Positions 34,627 to 44,013 are shown, counted from the first letter of the stretch. The stretch is DNA of 64,000 bases from JBCDCB01 sp039182735 (GCA_039182735.1 JBCDCB010000005.1:1-64000); one strand, 5' to 3'. Notes: generated from the letters alone by a model not told the origin. Numbers and translations are program-made.

Positions 34627-35705
34627 TGGTTGACGTCCTCGTCATCGGTGCGGGCCCCGCGGGGTGCGCGGCGGCCATCGGGCTCGCCAAGCGAGGGTTC
34701 GGGGTCGCGCTCGTTGAGGGCAAGGCGTTCCCGCGTGCGAAGGTGTGCGGCGAGTTCGTCAGCCCCGCGGCGACGGGTGTGCTTGAGTCGCTGCTGCCGA
34801 CGGATCGCCTGGCGGAACTCGGCGCGCAGCGCGTGCGGACGTTCGTGATCGAGGAGGGCGAGCGCGCCGTCGAGTGGTCGATGCCCGCACCGGGATGGGT
34901 GCTGAGCCGGCGCACGCTCGATGACGCGCTGCTCGACGAAGCGCGCGCGCTCGGCGTGCCCGTACGACAGCCGGCGCGCGTTGAGCGGGTCGAGTATCCG
35001 GAAGCACCGAGCGCGCGTGTGCGCGCGATTGTCTCGGGCGACGCGGTCGAGGCGAAGGTCGTGATCCACGCCGACGGCAAGGGCACGCACGACCCGGCGC
35101 GCAACACGCCCATGCGAAGCGGTGTCGTCGGGATGAAGTGCCACCTGGACAACACGCGAGCGCGCATCCACGGCCTGCGCATGCGCAGCGCACGCGGCGC
35201 GTACATCGGTTCGGTCGGCGTGGAAGGTGGCGGCGCGACCGTGGCGCTCGTTGCGCAGAGTGGGGTCGTCAAGGCGCACAGGGGCGACGGCGATGCGCTG
35301 CTGCGCGCGCTGTGGCCGGCGTACGACCCATCATGGCGCACGGACGAGTGGCTCTCGTGCGGCGTCGCGGGCGGCCGGTACATCGCGCCGGGCGATGCGC
35401 GTTCGTTCCGCGTTGGGAACGCGGCGGCGGCTGTCGAGCCGGTCGGGGGCGAGGGCATCGGGCTCGCGCTGTGGAGCGGGGACCTCGTCGCGCGCACGCT
35501 CGAGGTCGATGACCTCACGCGTTCGCAGCGAGCCGTGCGCAACGCGTACCGAGCGCGCGTGCGCTGGCGGATCCCGGCGTGCAGGGTCGCGGCGGAGACG
35601 CTCATGCGCCCGCGTGCAGTGTGCGCGCTGTGGCCGCTGCTGCGCGTGCCGATGTGCTCGATCAAGCCGTGGTACGCGCTGACGGGCAAGCCGCTCAGCG
35701 CTTGA
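34626..35705 (+). CDS. Geranylgeranyl reductase-like FAD oxidoreductase
   Basis: A 359-residue flavoprotein. The FAD-binding dinucleotide motif is VLVIGAGPAGCAAAIGLAKR, followed by the PRAKVCGEFVSPAA loop and a second FAD motif near the end, FRVGNAAAAVEPVGGEGIGL (the GD-like motif of the family). These match the geranylgeranyl/digeranylgeranyl reductase or halogenase-like oxidoreductases that saturate or hydroxylate lipid side chains. Substrate unknown; coupling with the methyltransferase suggests joint modification of one lipid. Ends 11 bp inside the convergent FMN reductase gene. Confidence 0.87.
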   Translation: MVDVLVIGAGPAGCAAAIGLAKRGFGVALVEGKAFPRAKVCGEFVSPAATGVLESLLPTDRLAELGAQRVRTFVIEEGERAVEWSMPAPGWVLSRRTLDDALLDEARALGVPVRQPARVERVEYPEAPSARVRAIVSGDAVEAKVVIHADGKGTHDPARNTPMRSGVVGMKCHLDNTRARIHGLRMRSARGAYIGSVGVEGGGATVALVAQSGVVKAHRGDGDALLRALWPAYDPSWRTDEWLSCGVAGGRYIAPGDARSFRVGNAAAAVEPVGGEGIGLALWSGDLVARTLEVDDLTRSQRAVRNAYRARVRWRIPACRVAAETLMRPRAVCALWPLLRVPMCSIKPWYALTGKPLSA

Positions 35706-36273
35706 GAGCGATGAGGACCTCGGCGAGTTCGCGCGCGTTCTTGGAGACGGCCTTGATGTCTTTGTCGCGCGCGAGTGTGCCGTCGTCGTTGAAGGCCTCG
35801 CCCGCGTTGCTGAGCGCGTACTGGTTGCCCAGCACGTTGACACGGATGTTGAGCAGCAGGTCGCGTGTGTGGCTGAGGACGCGCAGCCCGCCGAGCCCGC
35901 CCGGCGAGCAGCCCAGCAGCGACGCGCACTTGCCCGCGAAAGCGTGCAGCGGGGGCTCGCCTTCTTTGGGGCGGCTGGCCCAGTCGATCGCGTTCTTGAA
36001 GGCGGCGGTCATCGACGAGTTGTATTCGGCGTTCGAGATCAGGAACCCGTCGTGCTCGATGAGCAGGTCCTTGAAACGCTGCGCGTGCTCGGGCATGCCC
36101 TCGCGCGATTCGAGATCTTCGTCGAAGATCGGCATGGGGAAGTCACGCAGACGAACAACGGTGACCCCCGCGCCGGCGTCTCGCGCGTAGGTCGCGGCGG
36201 CCTCGGCGAGACGATGGTTGAACGAGCCTTCGCGCAGTGATGTGCCGAAGGCGAGGATCTTGGGTGTGCTCAT
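35695..36273 (-). CDS. NADPH-dependent FMN reductase
   Basis: A 192-residue flavodoxin-like reductase of the SsuE/ChrR/AzoR-type NADPH_FMN_red family. FMN phosphate is bound by FGTSLREGSFNHRLA near residue 9-23; the ring-contact segment is NAEYNSSMTAAFKNAIDWAS (81-100). It likely reduces free FMN, quinones or metals in the cytoplasm. It overlaps the upstream DUF2339 gene by ATGA, and its tail overlaps the convergent FAD oxidoreductase gene by 11 bp. Confidence 0.88.
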   Translation of the reverse strand: MSTPKILAFGTSLREGSFNHRLAEAAATYARDAGAGVTVVRLRDFPMPIFDEDLESREGMPEHAQRFKDLLIEHDGFLISNAEYNSSMTAAFKNAIDWASRPKEGEPPLHAFAGKCASLLGCSPGGLGGLRVLSHTRDLLLNIRVNVLGNQYALSNAGEAFNDDGTLARDKDIKAVSKNARELAEVLIALKR

Positions 36274-38564
36274 GCGGTGCTCTCCGGTTCGGGCCGCGAT
36301 GGTACCGGCGCGCCGGCTCGGCGGGCGTAGGCGATCGCCACGACCAGCATCAGCACCGCGACACCCGCGGCGCTCACGATGCGCCACACGGGCGAGACTG
36401 TCGCCAGATCCACGAGCACGACCTTCGCGCCCGCGAGCGCGAGCAACGCCAGCCCGGTGTAGCGCAGCGCCGGCGCGCGCCGGATCGTGCCGAGCACGAG
36501 CAGTGCGATCGCGTAGAGCGCCCACCAGATCGAGAGCGTGGCGTCGCGGGCGGCGGGGTCGCCCGGGAGCAGCACGCCCGCCGAGCGATGCACCTCGGTG
36601 CTCGTCAGCACAAAGAGCATGATCCCAGAAGCGCCCATGCCGGCGAGGGCGAGCGCGCGCGTAGACGTGTCCGAGGGTCGTGCATGTACGCGCACGGAGC
36701 GCGCGATCGCGAGCAGCACGATCGAGAGGCTCACGCCGGTGATGAAGACGGGGATCGCGAGCGGGGCGGCGTCGGACGGGCGCCACGTCTGCAACTCGCC
36801 CGACATCCAGTAGACGGTTGCGCTCGCTCCGGCGATCAGCAGCGCGATCAGGTCGAGACCGCTTCGTGGCGCGAGGTACCTGTGCAGCGCAATCGCCCCG
36901 AGGGCCAGCCCGCCCCACGCGATCGAGATATCGAGCGGCGGATTGCCCGGCGTCGCGAATGCGAGGCACGAGAACATCGCGCCGGCGAAGAGCAGCGCGG
37001 TGCGCGCGGGCCGATCGCTCTGGAGGTGCGCGCCGATCGCGAAGGCCGCGGCGGCGGTCACGCAGCGCGCGCTCCAGTCGCCGAAGCCGAGGCGCAGGAC
37101 GGTGAAGACGTGTTCGGGGCGTTCATCGAAGAACGTAAGCAGGTCGAGCGTGATAACGCGGACCGCGCCGATGAGCAGAAGGAGGATGCCGTAGGCGTTG
37201 AGCGCCGGGAAGCGGAGGTAGCGGGCGGCGGCGACCGCGGCGATGCCGATGGCGAACCACGCGGTGAGCTGCGTCCATCCGCCGAGCCCGAGGGCCACGA
37301 TCGCGAGGAGCAGCGCCGCGGATTGCGCGAGCAACGACGCCGAGAGCGCGAGGCGCGCGGAGGGTTCGGACCCCCACACGCGCGGCGGGTTGGGCGAGGA
37401 GGCGAAGGCGAGCCCGAGGCTCGCGCCGAAGAGCAGGAGCGGTGCGAAGACGTCGCTCTGCGGGCTGATCTCCCGGAACGCGAGCGCGGTGAGGGCGAAG
37501 GCCCATGTTGTCGAGGCGAAGGAGGAAAGCAACCACGAGCCGTCAAGCCCGAGGTAGCCGCTGAGCGAGGCGCGCACGTCGGCGCCGGTTTCGCTGCGCA
37601 CAAACGCGGTGGTGTGCTTCGCGCGGGCGGCCTGCCTGGGGCGCAGTCTCTCGAAAAAACGCGACGAGGCGATGAGCTCGAGATGCGTCGCGAGCCAGAC
37701 CAGCAGGACGAACACGACGACGCTCAGCGGATAGCTCGCCATGTCGATCGCCCACAGCGAGGTGAGCACGACGGTGCCCCACCACGCGAGGCGCCGGAGG
37801 TGCTGGTAGGGCGGGCCGAGCCAGCCAGAGAGCGTGAGCCCCATGACCAGGAGTGCGAGCAGGTAGGCGGGGAAGAAGACCGGCGACGGTTCGCCCGTGG
37901 CCATCGTGAGCGGCGCGAGATACGCGCCGATGAGCGAGAGCGAGGCGAGGAAGACGCGCTTGCCGATCGCGCCGAGCGCAATGCCCAGTGCCGCGGTCAA
38001 TGCAAGCAGCACGAAGCCGCTCGGGACAGAGATGAGTTCGACGAGGCGCGTCGCGGCGAAGACGGTCGCGTAAATGATCGCGAGCCCGCTCGCGCTGAGG
38101 CCGGTCGATGCGAGCGCGTTGATGCGCGTGCGGATGACCTCGCCGAGCGCGATGAGCAGCCCGCCGAAGCCGACGGCGAGCAGGCAGCGGACCTCGACGG
38201 GCACGCGACCGAGCCAGCCTTCGTCGTACGCGAGTTTGAGGAAGAGCGCCGCGGCGATGACGAGGATCAGGCTCCCAGCCGCCGCGAAGGCACGCGCGCC
38301 GACGAAACGCTCCCAGTTGATGGGCGGGCGTTCGCGGCGCGGTGGATCGAGCGTCTCGGTCTCGGCGGGTTTCTCGATGCGCGCCGGAGTTCGTGGGGCC
38401 GGCGGTGCGACCTTCGAGGGCGGCGTCGGTGCGGGAGGCAGGGAAGCGCGCGTTGGGCGCTCGCGCTCGAGCGAGTCGAGCCGCCGCGACATGCTCTCGA
38501 GCATCGACTCGAGCCGCGCCAGGCGGTCGTACACGGATTCGTTGTCACGCGGCTCGTCGGTCAT
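36270..38564 (-). CDS. DUF2339 polytopic membrane protein
   Basis: A 764-residue protein. The N-terminal 75 residues contain a coiled coil (RLARLESMLESMSRRLDSLE) and a Pro-rich linker. Then about 24 hydrophobic helices follow, beginning with NWERFVGARAFAAAGSLILV, the DUF2339 signature region. The function of DUF2339 is unknown; it is common in Bacteroidetes and planctomycetes. The ATG at 38564 is the first codon of the coiled-coil frame. The gene overlaps the FMN reductase by 4 bp. Confidence 0.87.
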   Translation of the reverse strand: MTDEPRDNESVYDRLARLESMLESMSRRLDSLERERPTRASLPPAPTPPSKVAPPAPRTPARIEKPAETETLDPPRRERPPINWERFVGARAFAAAGSLILVIAAALFLKLAYDEGWLGRVPVEVRCLLAVGFGGLLIALGEVIRTRINALASTGLSASGLAIIYATVFAATRLVELISVPSGFVLLALTAALGIALGAIGKRVFLASLSLIGAYLAPLTMATGEPSPVFFPAYLLALLVMGLTLSGWLGPPYQHLRRLAWWGTVVLTSLWAIDMASYPLSVVVFVLLVWLATHLELIASSRFFERLRPRQAARAKHTTAFVRSETGADVRASLSGYLGLDGSWLLSSFASTTWAFALTALAFREISPQSDVFAPLLLFGASLGLAFASSPNPPRVWGSEPSARLALSASLLAQSAALLLAIVALGLGGWTQLTAWFAIGIAAVAAARYLRFPALNAYGILLLLIGAVRVITLDLLTFFDERPEHVFTVLRLGFGDWSARCVTAAAAFAIGAHLQSDRPARTALLFAGAMFSCLAFATPGNPPLDISIAWGGLALGAIALHRYLAPRSGLDLIALLIAGASATVYWMSGELQTWRPSDAAPLAIPVFITGVSLSIVLLAIARSVRVHARPSDTSTRALALAGMGASGIMLFVLTSTEVHRSAGVLLPGDPAARDATLSIWWALYAIALLVLGTIRRAPALRYTGLALLALAGAKVVLVDLATVSPVWRIVSAAGVAVLMLVVAIAYARRAGAPVPSRPEPESTA

Positions 38565-38614
38565 GCGCGCACCATGCCGATTCTTGGGAAAGGCTCCGGT
38601 TATGTGTCGCGAGA

Positions 38615-39490
38615 TTACTCGAAGACGATGGTGCGTCGCCCGTCGAGCAGCACGCGGTCTTCGAGGTGCATCCGCACGGCGTGCGCGAGCACGACGCGTT
38701 CGAGATCACGCCCTTTGCGGACCATGTCGCGCACGGTGTCGCGGTGGCTGACCGGCGTGGTCTGCTGGGCCACGATGGGGCCCTCGTCGAGTTCCTCGGT
38801 GACGTAGTGCGCCGTGGCGCCGATGAGCTTTACGCCTCGTTCGTACGCCTGGTGGTACGGGCGCGCCCCGGCGAACGCGGGCAGAAACGAATGGTGGATG
38901 TTGATGATGCGCCCGGGCATCGCGTCCACGAAGCGCGGGCTGAGAACCTGCATGTACCGCGCGAGGACCACGAGCTCGACGCCGTCGGCTTGGAGCGTGC
39001 TCAGCACACGCGCTTCCTGATCGGGTTTGGTCTCAGGCGAGACGGGCTCGTACGAGAACTCGAAGCCAAACGACCGCACCATCGCGCCCGGGTCCTCGTG
39101 GTTCGAGATCACGCGGGTGACCTGTGCGCGGACTTCGCCGATCGATACGCGCCACATCAGGTCGGCGAGGCAGTGGGTCTCACGGCTGCACAGGATCGCG
39201 ATGCGCGGCGGCGGCCCGGGCCAGCGCACACGCCATCGCAAACCCAACTCGGACGCGAGTGATGAGAGCGCCCCCTCGAAGGCGCCGGCGTCTCGCACTT
39301 CCTCGAACGCCAGGCGCATGGAGAAGCGCCCGTCGCCTGGGTCGGCGTGCTGCTGCGCATCGAGGATGTTCCCGCCCGCTTCCGCGACCGTCCCCGCAAC
39401 GGCGGCGATCACGCCGCGGCGATCGTGGCAACTGACGAGCAGGTGCGCAATGTCGTGGTGGTCCTCGGGTTCGCCGGCGGGCGCGTGCAT
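38615..39490 (-). CDS. purU: Formyltetrahydrofolate deformylase
   Basis: A 291-residue PurU, which releases formate from 10-formyl-tetrahydrofolate and so balances one-carbon units, in line with gcvT in the window. An N-terminal ACT domain (LLVSCHDRRGVIAAVAGTVA) precedes the formyltransferase domain with NIHHSFLPAF (catalytic His) and TAHYVTEELDEGPI (catalytic Asp). This ACT-plus-hydrolase order separates it from PurN. TATCTT ends 5 nt before the ATG; no ribosome site is seen. Confidence 0.94.
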   Translation of the reverse strand: MHAPAGEPEDHHDIAHLLVSCHDRRGVIAAVAGTVAEAGGNILDAQQHADPGDGRFSMRLAFEEVRDAGAFEGALSSLASELGLRWRVRWPGPPPRIAILCSRETHCLADLMWRVSIGEVRAQVTRVISNHEDPGAMVRSFGFEFSYEPVSPETKPDQEARVLSTLQADGVELVVLARYMQVLSPRFVDAMPGRIINIHHSFLPAFAGARPYHQAYERGVKLIGATAHYVTEELDEGPIVAQQTTPVSHRDTVRDMVRKGRDLERVVLAHAVRMHLEDRVLLDGRRTIVFE

Positions 39491-39495
39491 GCCAG

Positions 39496-39501
39496 AAGAT
39501 A
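39496..39501 (-). promoter_or_regulatory. -10 hexamer TATCTT 5 nt before purU
   Basis: TATCTT on the minus strand ends 5 nt before the purU ATG at 39490, just after the upstream gene's stop at 39537. Confidence 0.45.
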
Positions 39502-39536
39502 TCGGCGATCCGCGTGCGCGAATCTCGCGCGATCGC

Positions 39537-40124
39537 TCAGTGTTTGCGGCGTGTCGCGATCGGGGCGAGGAGGAGCAGGGCGGTGCCCGGCGCGGGGAGC
39601 GCGCCCTCGACCTCGATGGTGTACGGGTAGTTGCGATCGCCCTCGACGCTGTCACCCGAGGCGACGACGACCACGCTGTAGATGCCTCCGCCGCCGATCG
39701 GCGTGGTGAACGTGAATCGCGGGTCACCGTTGGGACCGTCTGCGGGGAGTTCGTTATCCGCGGAGCCGAGGAAGGTGAGCGTGGCGGGCGATGTCGGTGT
39801 GCCGCTGGCGAACTCGGTGAACGTCTCGAGCCCGGTCGGGTTGCCCTGGAAGACGAAGATCACGGGGTCGAGCGCTTCGGTCTGGCGGCGCACCTCGATG
39901 GAGAAGGTCGTGAGCTCGGCGACGTCGAGCGTGTACCACTCGCCTACGTCGATCGCGCCGATGGGCCCGCCCACGGGCGGCGAGATCGCGTCCGCTTCGA
40001 GCGAGCCGGGTAGCGTCTGGCCCGGGTTCAGCTGCGTGATGGGCGTGATGATGGCGCCGAGCGCCGGCGCGGCGAGCGAGGACAGAGCGACAGCAGAGAC
40101 GATGAACGCGGGTGCGGACTTCAT
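39537..40124 (-). CDS. Secreted protein with PEP-CTERM-like anchor
   Basis: A 195-residue exported protein. Signal peptide FIVSAVALSSLAAPALG. The body is beta-rich, with GEWYTLDVAELTTFSIEVRR and no enzyme motif, resembling bacterial pre-peptidase C-terminal-like beta sandwich domains. The end LPAPGTALLLLAPIATRRKH has the order of a PEP-CTERM tag: Pro-x-Pro-Gly, a hydrophobic helix and an Arg-rich tip, here with PAPG instead of PEP. Such proteins are cut and released or anchored by exosortase. The ATG follows GGAGGAG. Confidence 0.78.
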   Translation of the reverse strand: MKSAPAFIVSAVALSSLAAPALGAIITPITQLNPGQTLPGSLEADAISPPVGGPIGAIDVGEWYTLDVAELTTFSIEVRRQTEALDPVIFVFQGNPTGLETFTEFASGTPTSPATLTFLGSADNELPADGPNGDPRFTFTTPIGGGGIYSVVVVASGDSVEGDRNYPYTIEVEGALPAPGTALLLLAPIATRRKH

Positions 40125-40222
40125 GGTTGGCTCCTCCGGAACGCCGCGTGTGCGCGCGGACGTCCGATATTCCTGTGTGCCGCGGCAGCATACCGCCGGT
40201 CACCGGGAACGCAAGAGGAGCG

Positions 40223-42064
40223 CTACTCCACCGTCACGCTCTTGGCGAGGTTGCGCGGCTTGTCCACGTCGTGCCCGCGCAGGACCGCCGCGTGGTACGC
40301 GATGAGTTGCAGCGGCACCACGGTGAGCATCGGGCTCAGGCATTCGGGGCAGTCGGGGACGTACATCACGTCCTCGGCGAGCCTTTCGATGCGCGTGTCG
40401 CCCTCGGTGGCGACGGCGATGACGTGCCCGCCGCGCGAGCGCACCTCTTCGATGTTCGAGAGCACCTTGTCGTACTGCGCGCCTTGGTTGGCGATAAAGA
40501 CCACGGGCATGCCCTTGTCGATGAGCGCGATGGGCCCGTGCTTCATCTCGGCCGCGGGCATGCCCTCGGCGTGGATGTAGGAGATTTCCTTGAGCTTGAG
40601 CGCGCCCTCGAGCGCCGTCGGGTAGTTGTACCCGCGACCCAGGAAGAGCCAGTTCTCGCGGTGGATGTGTTTTTCGGTGATCTGGCGGATGCGCTCGGCG
40701 GTGTCGAGGATCCGCTCGATCTTGCCGGGCAGCGCGTCGAGCTCGCGCATGAGGTTCGCCGAGTCGGAGGGCGACATGAAACGCCGGCGCGCGACGAACA
40801 TCGAGAGCATCGTCAGCACCGCGACCTGTCCCATGAAGGCCTTGGTCGAGGCGACGCCGATCTCCGGGCCGACGCGCAGGTAGACGCCCGCGTCGGTCTC
40901 GCGCGAGATCGTCGAGCCCACGACGTTGACCACGCCCAGCGCGAGCGCGCCGCGGTCTTTCGCTTCGTGCAGGGCGCTGAGGGTGTCGGCGGTCTCGCCG
41001 GACTGGCTGACCGCGACGACGACGGTCCCGTCCTCGATGATCGGGTTGCGATAGCGGAACTCGCTCGCGTACTCGACTTCTGCCGGGACCTTGCCGAGGT
41101 CCTCGATGAGGTACTCCCCGATCATCGCGGCGTGCAGCGCCGTGCCCTGCGCGGTGAAGATGAAGCGTCTGGCCTTGACGAGCTCTTTGGCGAAGTTGTT
41201 CACGCCGCCGAGCACGACGCGGCCTTCATTCTCATCGAGGCGACCGCGCAGCGTGTTGCGCAGGGCCTGCGGCTGCTCGAAGATTTCCTTCTGCATGTAA
41301 TGCTGGAACGAGCCGAGCTCGATCTCGTCGAGCTCGAGTTCGAGCTGCATGATCTTGGGCGTCACCGTGACGTTGTCCACGGTGGAGGTGCGGAAGCCGT
41401 CACGCCGGATGCGCACGACGTTGTAATCCTCGAGCGAAATGGCCTGCGCGGTGTGCGCGACGATGGCCGAGGCGTCGGACGCCACGACGAACTCGTCCGA
41501 ACCGACGCCGACGATGAGCGGGGAGCCCTTGCGCGCCGCGACGAGCGTGTCGGGCTCGCGCTCGGAGATCACGCAGATGGCGTAGGCGCCGGTGACCTCT
41601 TTGAGCGCGGTCTGGACGGCCTTTTCGAGATCGACGCCGCCCTCCGGGTCGTACAGCTCGCCGATCAACTTGGTGAGCACCTCGGTATCGGTCTCGGAAT
41701 AGAAGGTGTGGCCCTTGGTCTCGAGGTATCGCTTGACGGCGTCGTAGTTCTCGATGATCCCGTTGTGGATCAGCGCGATGCCGTTGCGGTCGTCGATATG
41801 GGGGTGCGCGTTGTGCTCAGTGACGGCGCCGTGCGTGGCCCAGCGGGTGTGGGCGATGCCGACGCTCCCGTCGAAGCCGTGCGTCTGGCTCTCGACCGCG
41901 GCTTCGAGGTTGGCGACGCGACCGACGGCTTTGCAGACGTTGATGCCGCCGTTGATGATCGCGAGCCCCGCGGAGTCGTAGCCCCGATATTCGAGGCGTT
42001 TGAGCCCCTCGAGCAGGAGGGACTTGGCGGGCTTGTTGCCGATGTACGCGACGATGCCGCACAT
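40223..42064 (-). CDS. glmS: Glutamine-fructose-6-phosphate aminotransferase
   Basis: A 613-residue enzyme making glucosamine-6-phosphate, the first committed step to cell-wall and LPS amino sugars. The N-terminal nucleophile is C2 (MCGIVAYIGNK), freed after Met removal. The glutaminase domain ends near residue 230; two SIS domains follow with the SQSGETADTL motif and the C-terminal PRNLAKSVTVE. The ATG at 42064 follows GGGGAGAA. No ribozyme-like leader (GlmS ribozyme) was recognised upstream. It is divergent from rarA. Confidence 0.97.
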   Translation of the reverse strand: MCGIVAYIGNKPAKSLLLEGLKRLEYRGYDSAGLAIINGGINVCKAVGRVANLEAAVESQTHGFDGSVGIAHTRWATHGAVTEHNAHPHIDDRNGIALIHNGIIENYDAVKRYLETKGHTFYSETDTEVLTKLIGELYDPEGGVDLEKAVQTALKEVTGAYAICVISEREPDTLVAARKGSPLIVGVGSDEFVVASDASAIVAHTAQAISLEDYNVVRIRRDGFRTSTVDNVTVTPKIMQLELELDEIELGSFQHYMQKEIFEQPQALRNTLRGRLDENEGRVVLGGVNNFAKELVKARRFIFTAQGTALHAAMIGEYLIEDLGKVPAEVEYASEFRYRNPIIEDGTVVVAVSQSGETADTLSALHEAKDRGALALGVVNVVGSTISRETDAGVYLRVGPEIGVASTKAFMGQVAVLTMLSMFVARRRFMSPSDSANLMRELDALPGKIERILDTAERIRQITEKHIHRENWLFLGRGYNYPTALEGALKLKEISYIHAEGMPAAEMKHGPIALIDKGMPVVFIANQGAQYDKVLSNIEEVRSRGGHVIAVATEGDTRIERLAEDVMYVPDCPECLSPMLTVVPLQLIAYHAAVLRGHDVDKPRNLAKSVTVE

Positions 42065-42153
42065 AGAAGTGTTCTCCCCGGTCAGGCTCAGACCGATCCA
42101 CACGTGATCGGCACGATGAGGGTACGAAACCGAGCGATCGATCGTTCGGACCC

Positions 42154-42159
42154 TACGAT
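42154..42159 (+). promoter_or_regulatory. -10 hexamer TACGAT 6 nt before rarA
   Basis: TACGAT ends exactly 6 nt before the rarA ATG at 42166. No -35 is evident. Confidence 0.5.
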
Positions 42160-42165
42160 GATTGG

Positions 42166-43527
42166 ATGGCCGATCTTTGGTCGGGTCAGCGCGAATCGGC
42201 GAGGTCCGGCGTCATGCCGCTGGCGCTGCGAATGCGCCCGCGGACCCTCGACGAGTTCGCCGGGCAGCGCCACCTGCTGGGCGAGCCCGGCTCGACCGAC
42301 CGACCCCTCCTGCGACGGATGATCGAGTCCGGCGCGATGACCTCTATCCTCCTGCACGGCCCGCCCGGGACCGGCAAGACGACCCTCGCGGAGGTCATCG
42401 CCCACGCGACGGATCGTCGGTTCGTGCGCGAGAACGCCGCGAGCGTCGGCGTGAAGCGCATCCGCGAGATCACGGACGAGGCGGCCCGGATCATCGAGGA
42501 ATCGGAGGGGGCGCGCCGCACGATCCTCTTCCTCGACGAGATCCACCGCTTCAGCAAGAGCCAGCAGGACGTGCTGCTCGAAGATGTCGAGCGAGGTCTG
42601 ATCACGCTGATCGGCGCGACGACGGAGAACCCGCTCTTCGCGGTGAACTCGGCGCTCGTGAGCCGGAGCACGCTCTTCCGGTTGGAGCCGCTGGAGCATG
42701 GGGACGTCGTGCGCGTGCTGCGCCGGGCGCTCAGCGACGACGTGCGTGGGTACGGCGCACGCGACCTGCGCGTGTCAGATGAAGCGATCGAGCACTGGGC
42801 CGAGATGAGCGACGGCGACGCCCGGCGCGCGCTGACGGCGATGGAAGTCGCGGTGCTCAGCGCACCGCAAGAAGGCACGGTGACGATCGGCCTTGCCGAA
42901 GCCGAGCAGAGCGCGCAGCGCAAGGCGATCGTCTACGACCGCGCTGGCGATGCGCATTACGACCACGCGAGCGCGCTCATCAAGTCGGTGCGCGGGAGCG
43001 ACCCGGACGCCGCGGTGTACTGGCTGGCGCTCATGCTCGAAGCGGGGGAGGACCCGCGCTTCATCGCGCGCCGGCTGGCGATCCTCGCGAGCGAGGACAT
43101 CGGCAACGCGGACCCGCGCGCGATCGTGATCGCGGATGCCGCGTGGTCGCTGACGGAACGGATCGGCATGCCTGAGTGCCGCATCACGCTGAGCCAGTGC
43201 GCGACATATCTGGCGCTGGCACCGAAGAGCAACCGCGCGTACCTCGCGATCGATGAGGCGCTCAAGGACGTTCGCGCCGGGCGCGCCGTCGAGGTGCCCA
43301 TCGAGATCCGCGACGGCACGAAGGCTGAGTCCGTGGGCTCCGCGAAGCACGGCGAGGGGTACGAGTACAGCCACAACGCGGACGTGCGCACGTCGATCGG
43401 CGGCGTGACGGGGCAGTCATATCTTGGCGTGAGCAAGCGGTATTACGAGCCGAGTGACATCGGGGCCGAACGCGTGCTGAAGGAGCGGCTCGAAGAGGTG
43501 CGCCGGGCGCGTGAGGGGCAGCGGTGA
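42166..43527 (+). CDS. rarA: Replication-associated recombination protein A
   Basis: A 453-residue AAA+ clamp-loader-like ATPase (RarA/MgsA) that acts at stalled replication forks. Walker A GPPGTGKTT (65-73), Walker B LFLDEIHRF, sensor IGATTENP and the C-terminal oligomerisation region (SEDIGNADPRA, ending in a basic tail) fit. Length is typical. It overlaps the next gene's GTG by 4 bp. The start is the ATG after TACGAT-N6; no Shine-Dalgarno is present. Confidence 0.95.
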   Translation: MADLWSGQRESARSGVMPLALRMRPRTLDEFAGQRHLLGEPGSTDRPLLRRMIESGAMTSILLHGPPGTGKTTLAEVIAHATDRRFVRENAASVGVKRIREITDEAARIIEESEGARRTILFLDEIHRFSKSQQDVLLEDVERGLITLIGATTENPLFAVNSALVSRSTLFRLEPLEHGDVVRVLRRALSDDVRGYGARDLRVSDEAIEHWAEMSDGDARRALTAMEVAVLSAPQEGTVTIGLAEAEQSAQRKAIVYDRAGDAHYDHASALIKSVRGSDPDAAVYWLALMLEAGEDPRFIARRLAILASEDIGNADPRAIVIADAAWSLTERIGMPECRITLSQCATYLALAPKSNRAYLAIDEALKDVRAGRAVEVPIEIRDGTKAESVGSAKHGEGYEYSHNADVRTSIGGVTGQSYLGVSKRYYEPSDIGAERVLKERLEEVRRAREGQR

Positions 43528-43979
43528 GCGAGCTGATCGATCAACGCCGAGCGCATGAGCGTGCGATCACGAGACGGTTCGCTCGCACGATGCACCCCAT
43601 CTACGCCATCGTCCTTTTGATCGGCTTTACCGTCGCCGCGATCTACATGAGGGTCGATGTGTACAGCTATCCGTGGTCGCGGGTCAGCGACTGGTGGGAT
43701 GTTGCTTTGCTGGTCCTTGTGACCTGCTTCTACAGCGGGATCGTTGCTGGCCTGCTCGTCGGTGCGATCGCGATCCCGGCGTCGCTTGTTGTTGCACTCG
43801 CGACGCGCTTGCGAGTCGACGGTTTGGGAGCGGAGACTCGCCTCGGGCACCAATGCCAGTTTTGCGGCTACGACCTGCGAGGCACGTCCGGGGTGACCTG
43901 CCCCGAGCGTGGCAAGCCCATTTACGGACGCGGCGGGGGTCACACGGGACCTGAGCGCCGATCTCACGCGCCGAGGTAG
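43524..43979 (+). CDS. Membrane protein with C-terminal zinc-ribbon remnant
   Basis: A 151-residue protein with two membrane helices (YAIVLLIGFTVAAIYM and VALLVLVTCFYSGIVAG-type) and a C-terminal segment CQFCGYDLRGTSGVTCPERG. In planctomycetes this motif normally ends CPECG, so one zinc ligand is replaced by Arg here and the site may be empty. The GTG start overlaps the rarA stop by 4 bp. Function unknown. Confidence 0.65.
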   Translation: MSELIDQRRAHERAITRRFARTMHPIYAIVLLIGFTVAAIYMRVDVYSYPWSRVSDWWDVALLVLVTCFYSGIVAGLLVGAIAIPASLVVALATRLRVDGLGAETRLGHQCQFCGYDLRGTSGVTCPERGKPIYGRGGGHTGPERRSHAPR

Positions 43980-43999
43980 GCGACACGCCTCGATCCGGC

Positions 44000-44005
44000 T
44001 ACGCT
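44000..44005 (+). promoter_or_regulatory. -10-like TACGCT 8 nt before the yhaM-like gene
   Basis: TACGCT ends 8 nt before the ATG at 44014; the spacing is slightly longer than at the other TANNNT sites, so this is a weaker case. Confidence 0.35.
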
Positions 44006-44013
44006 CTGCGTTC

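Noticed and set aside
36237..38807. An 856-codon open frame antisense to the DUF2339 gene
   Set aside because: Arg/Glu/Gly-rich translation without hydrophobic or domain structure; the minus-strand frame encodes a clear membrane protein.
42065..42165. glmS ribozyme upstream of glmS
   Set aside because: The leader is too short (about 100 bp shared with rarA) and no ribozyme core sequence is recognisable.
40112..42322. A 736-codon open frame antisense to glmS
   Set aside because: Composition artefact of the high-GC reverse strand; glmS on the minus strand is unmistakable.
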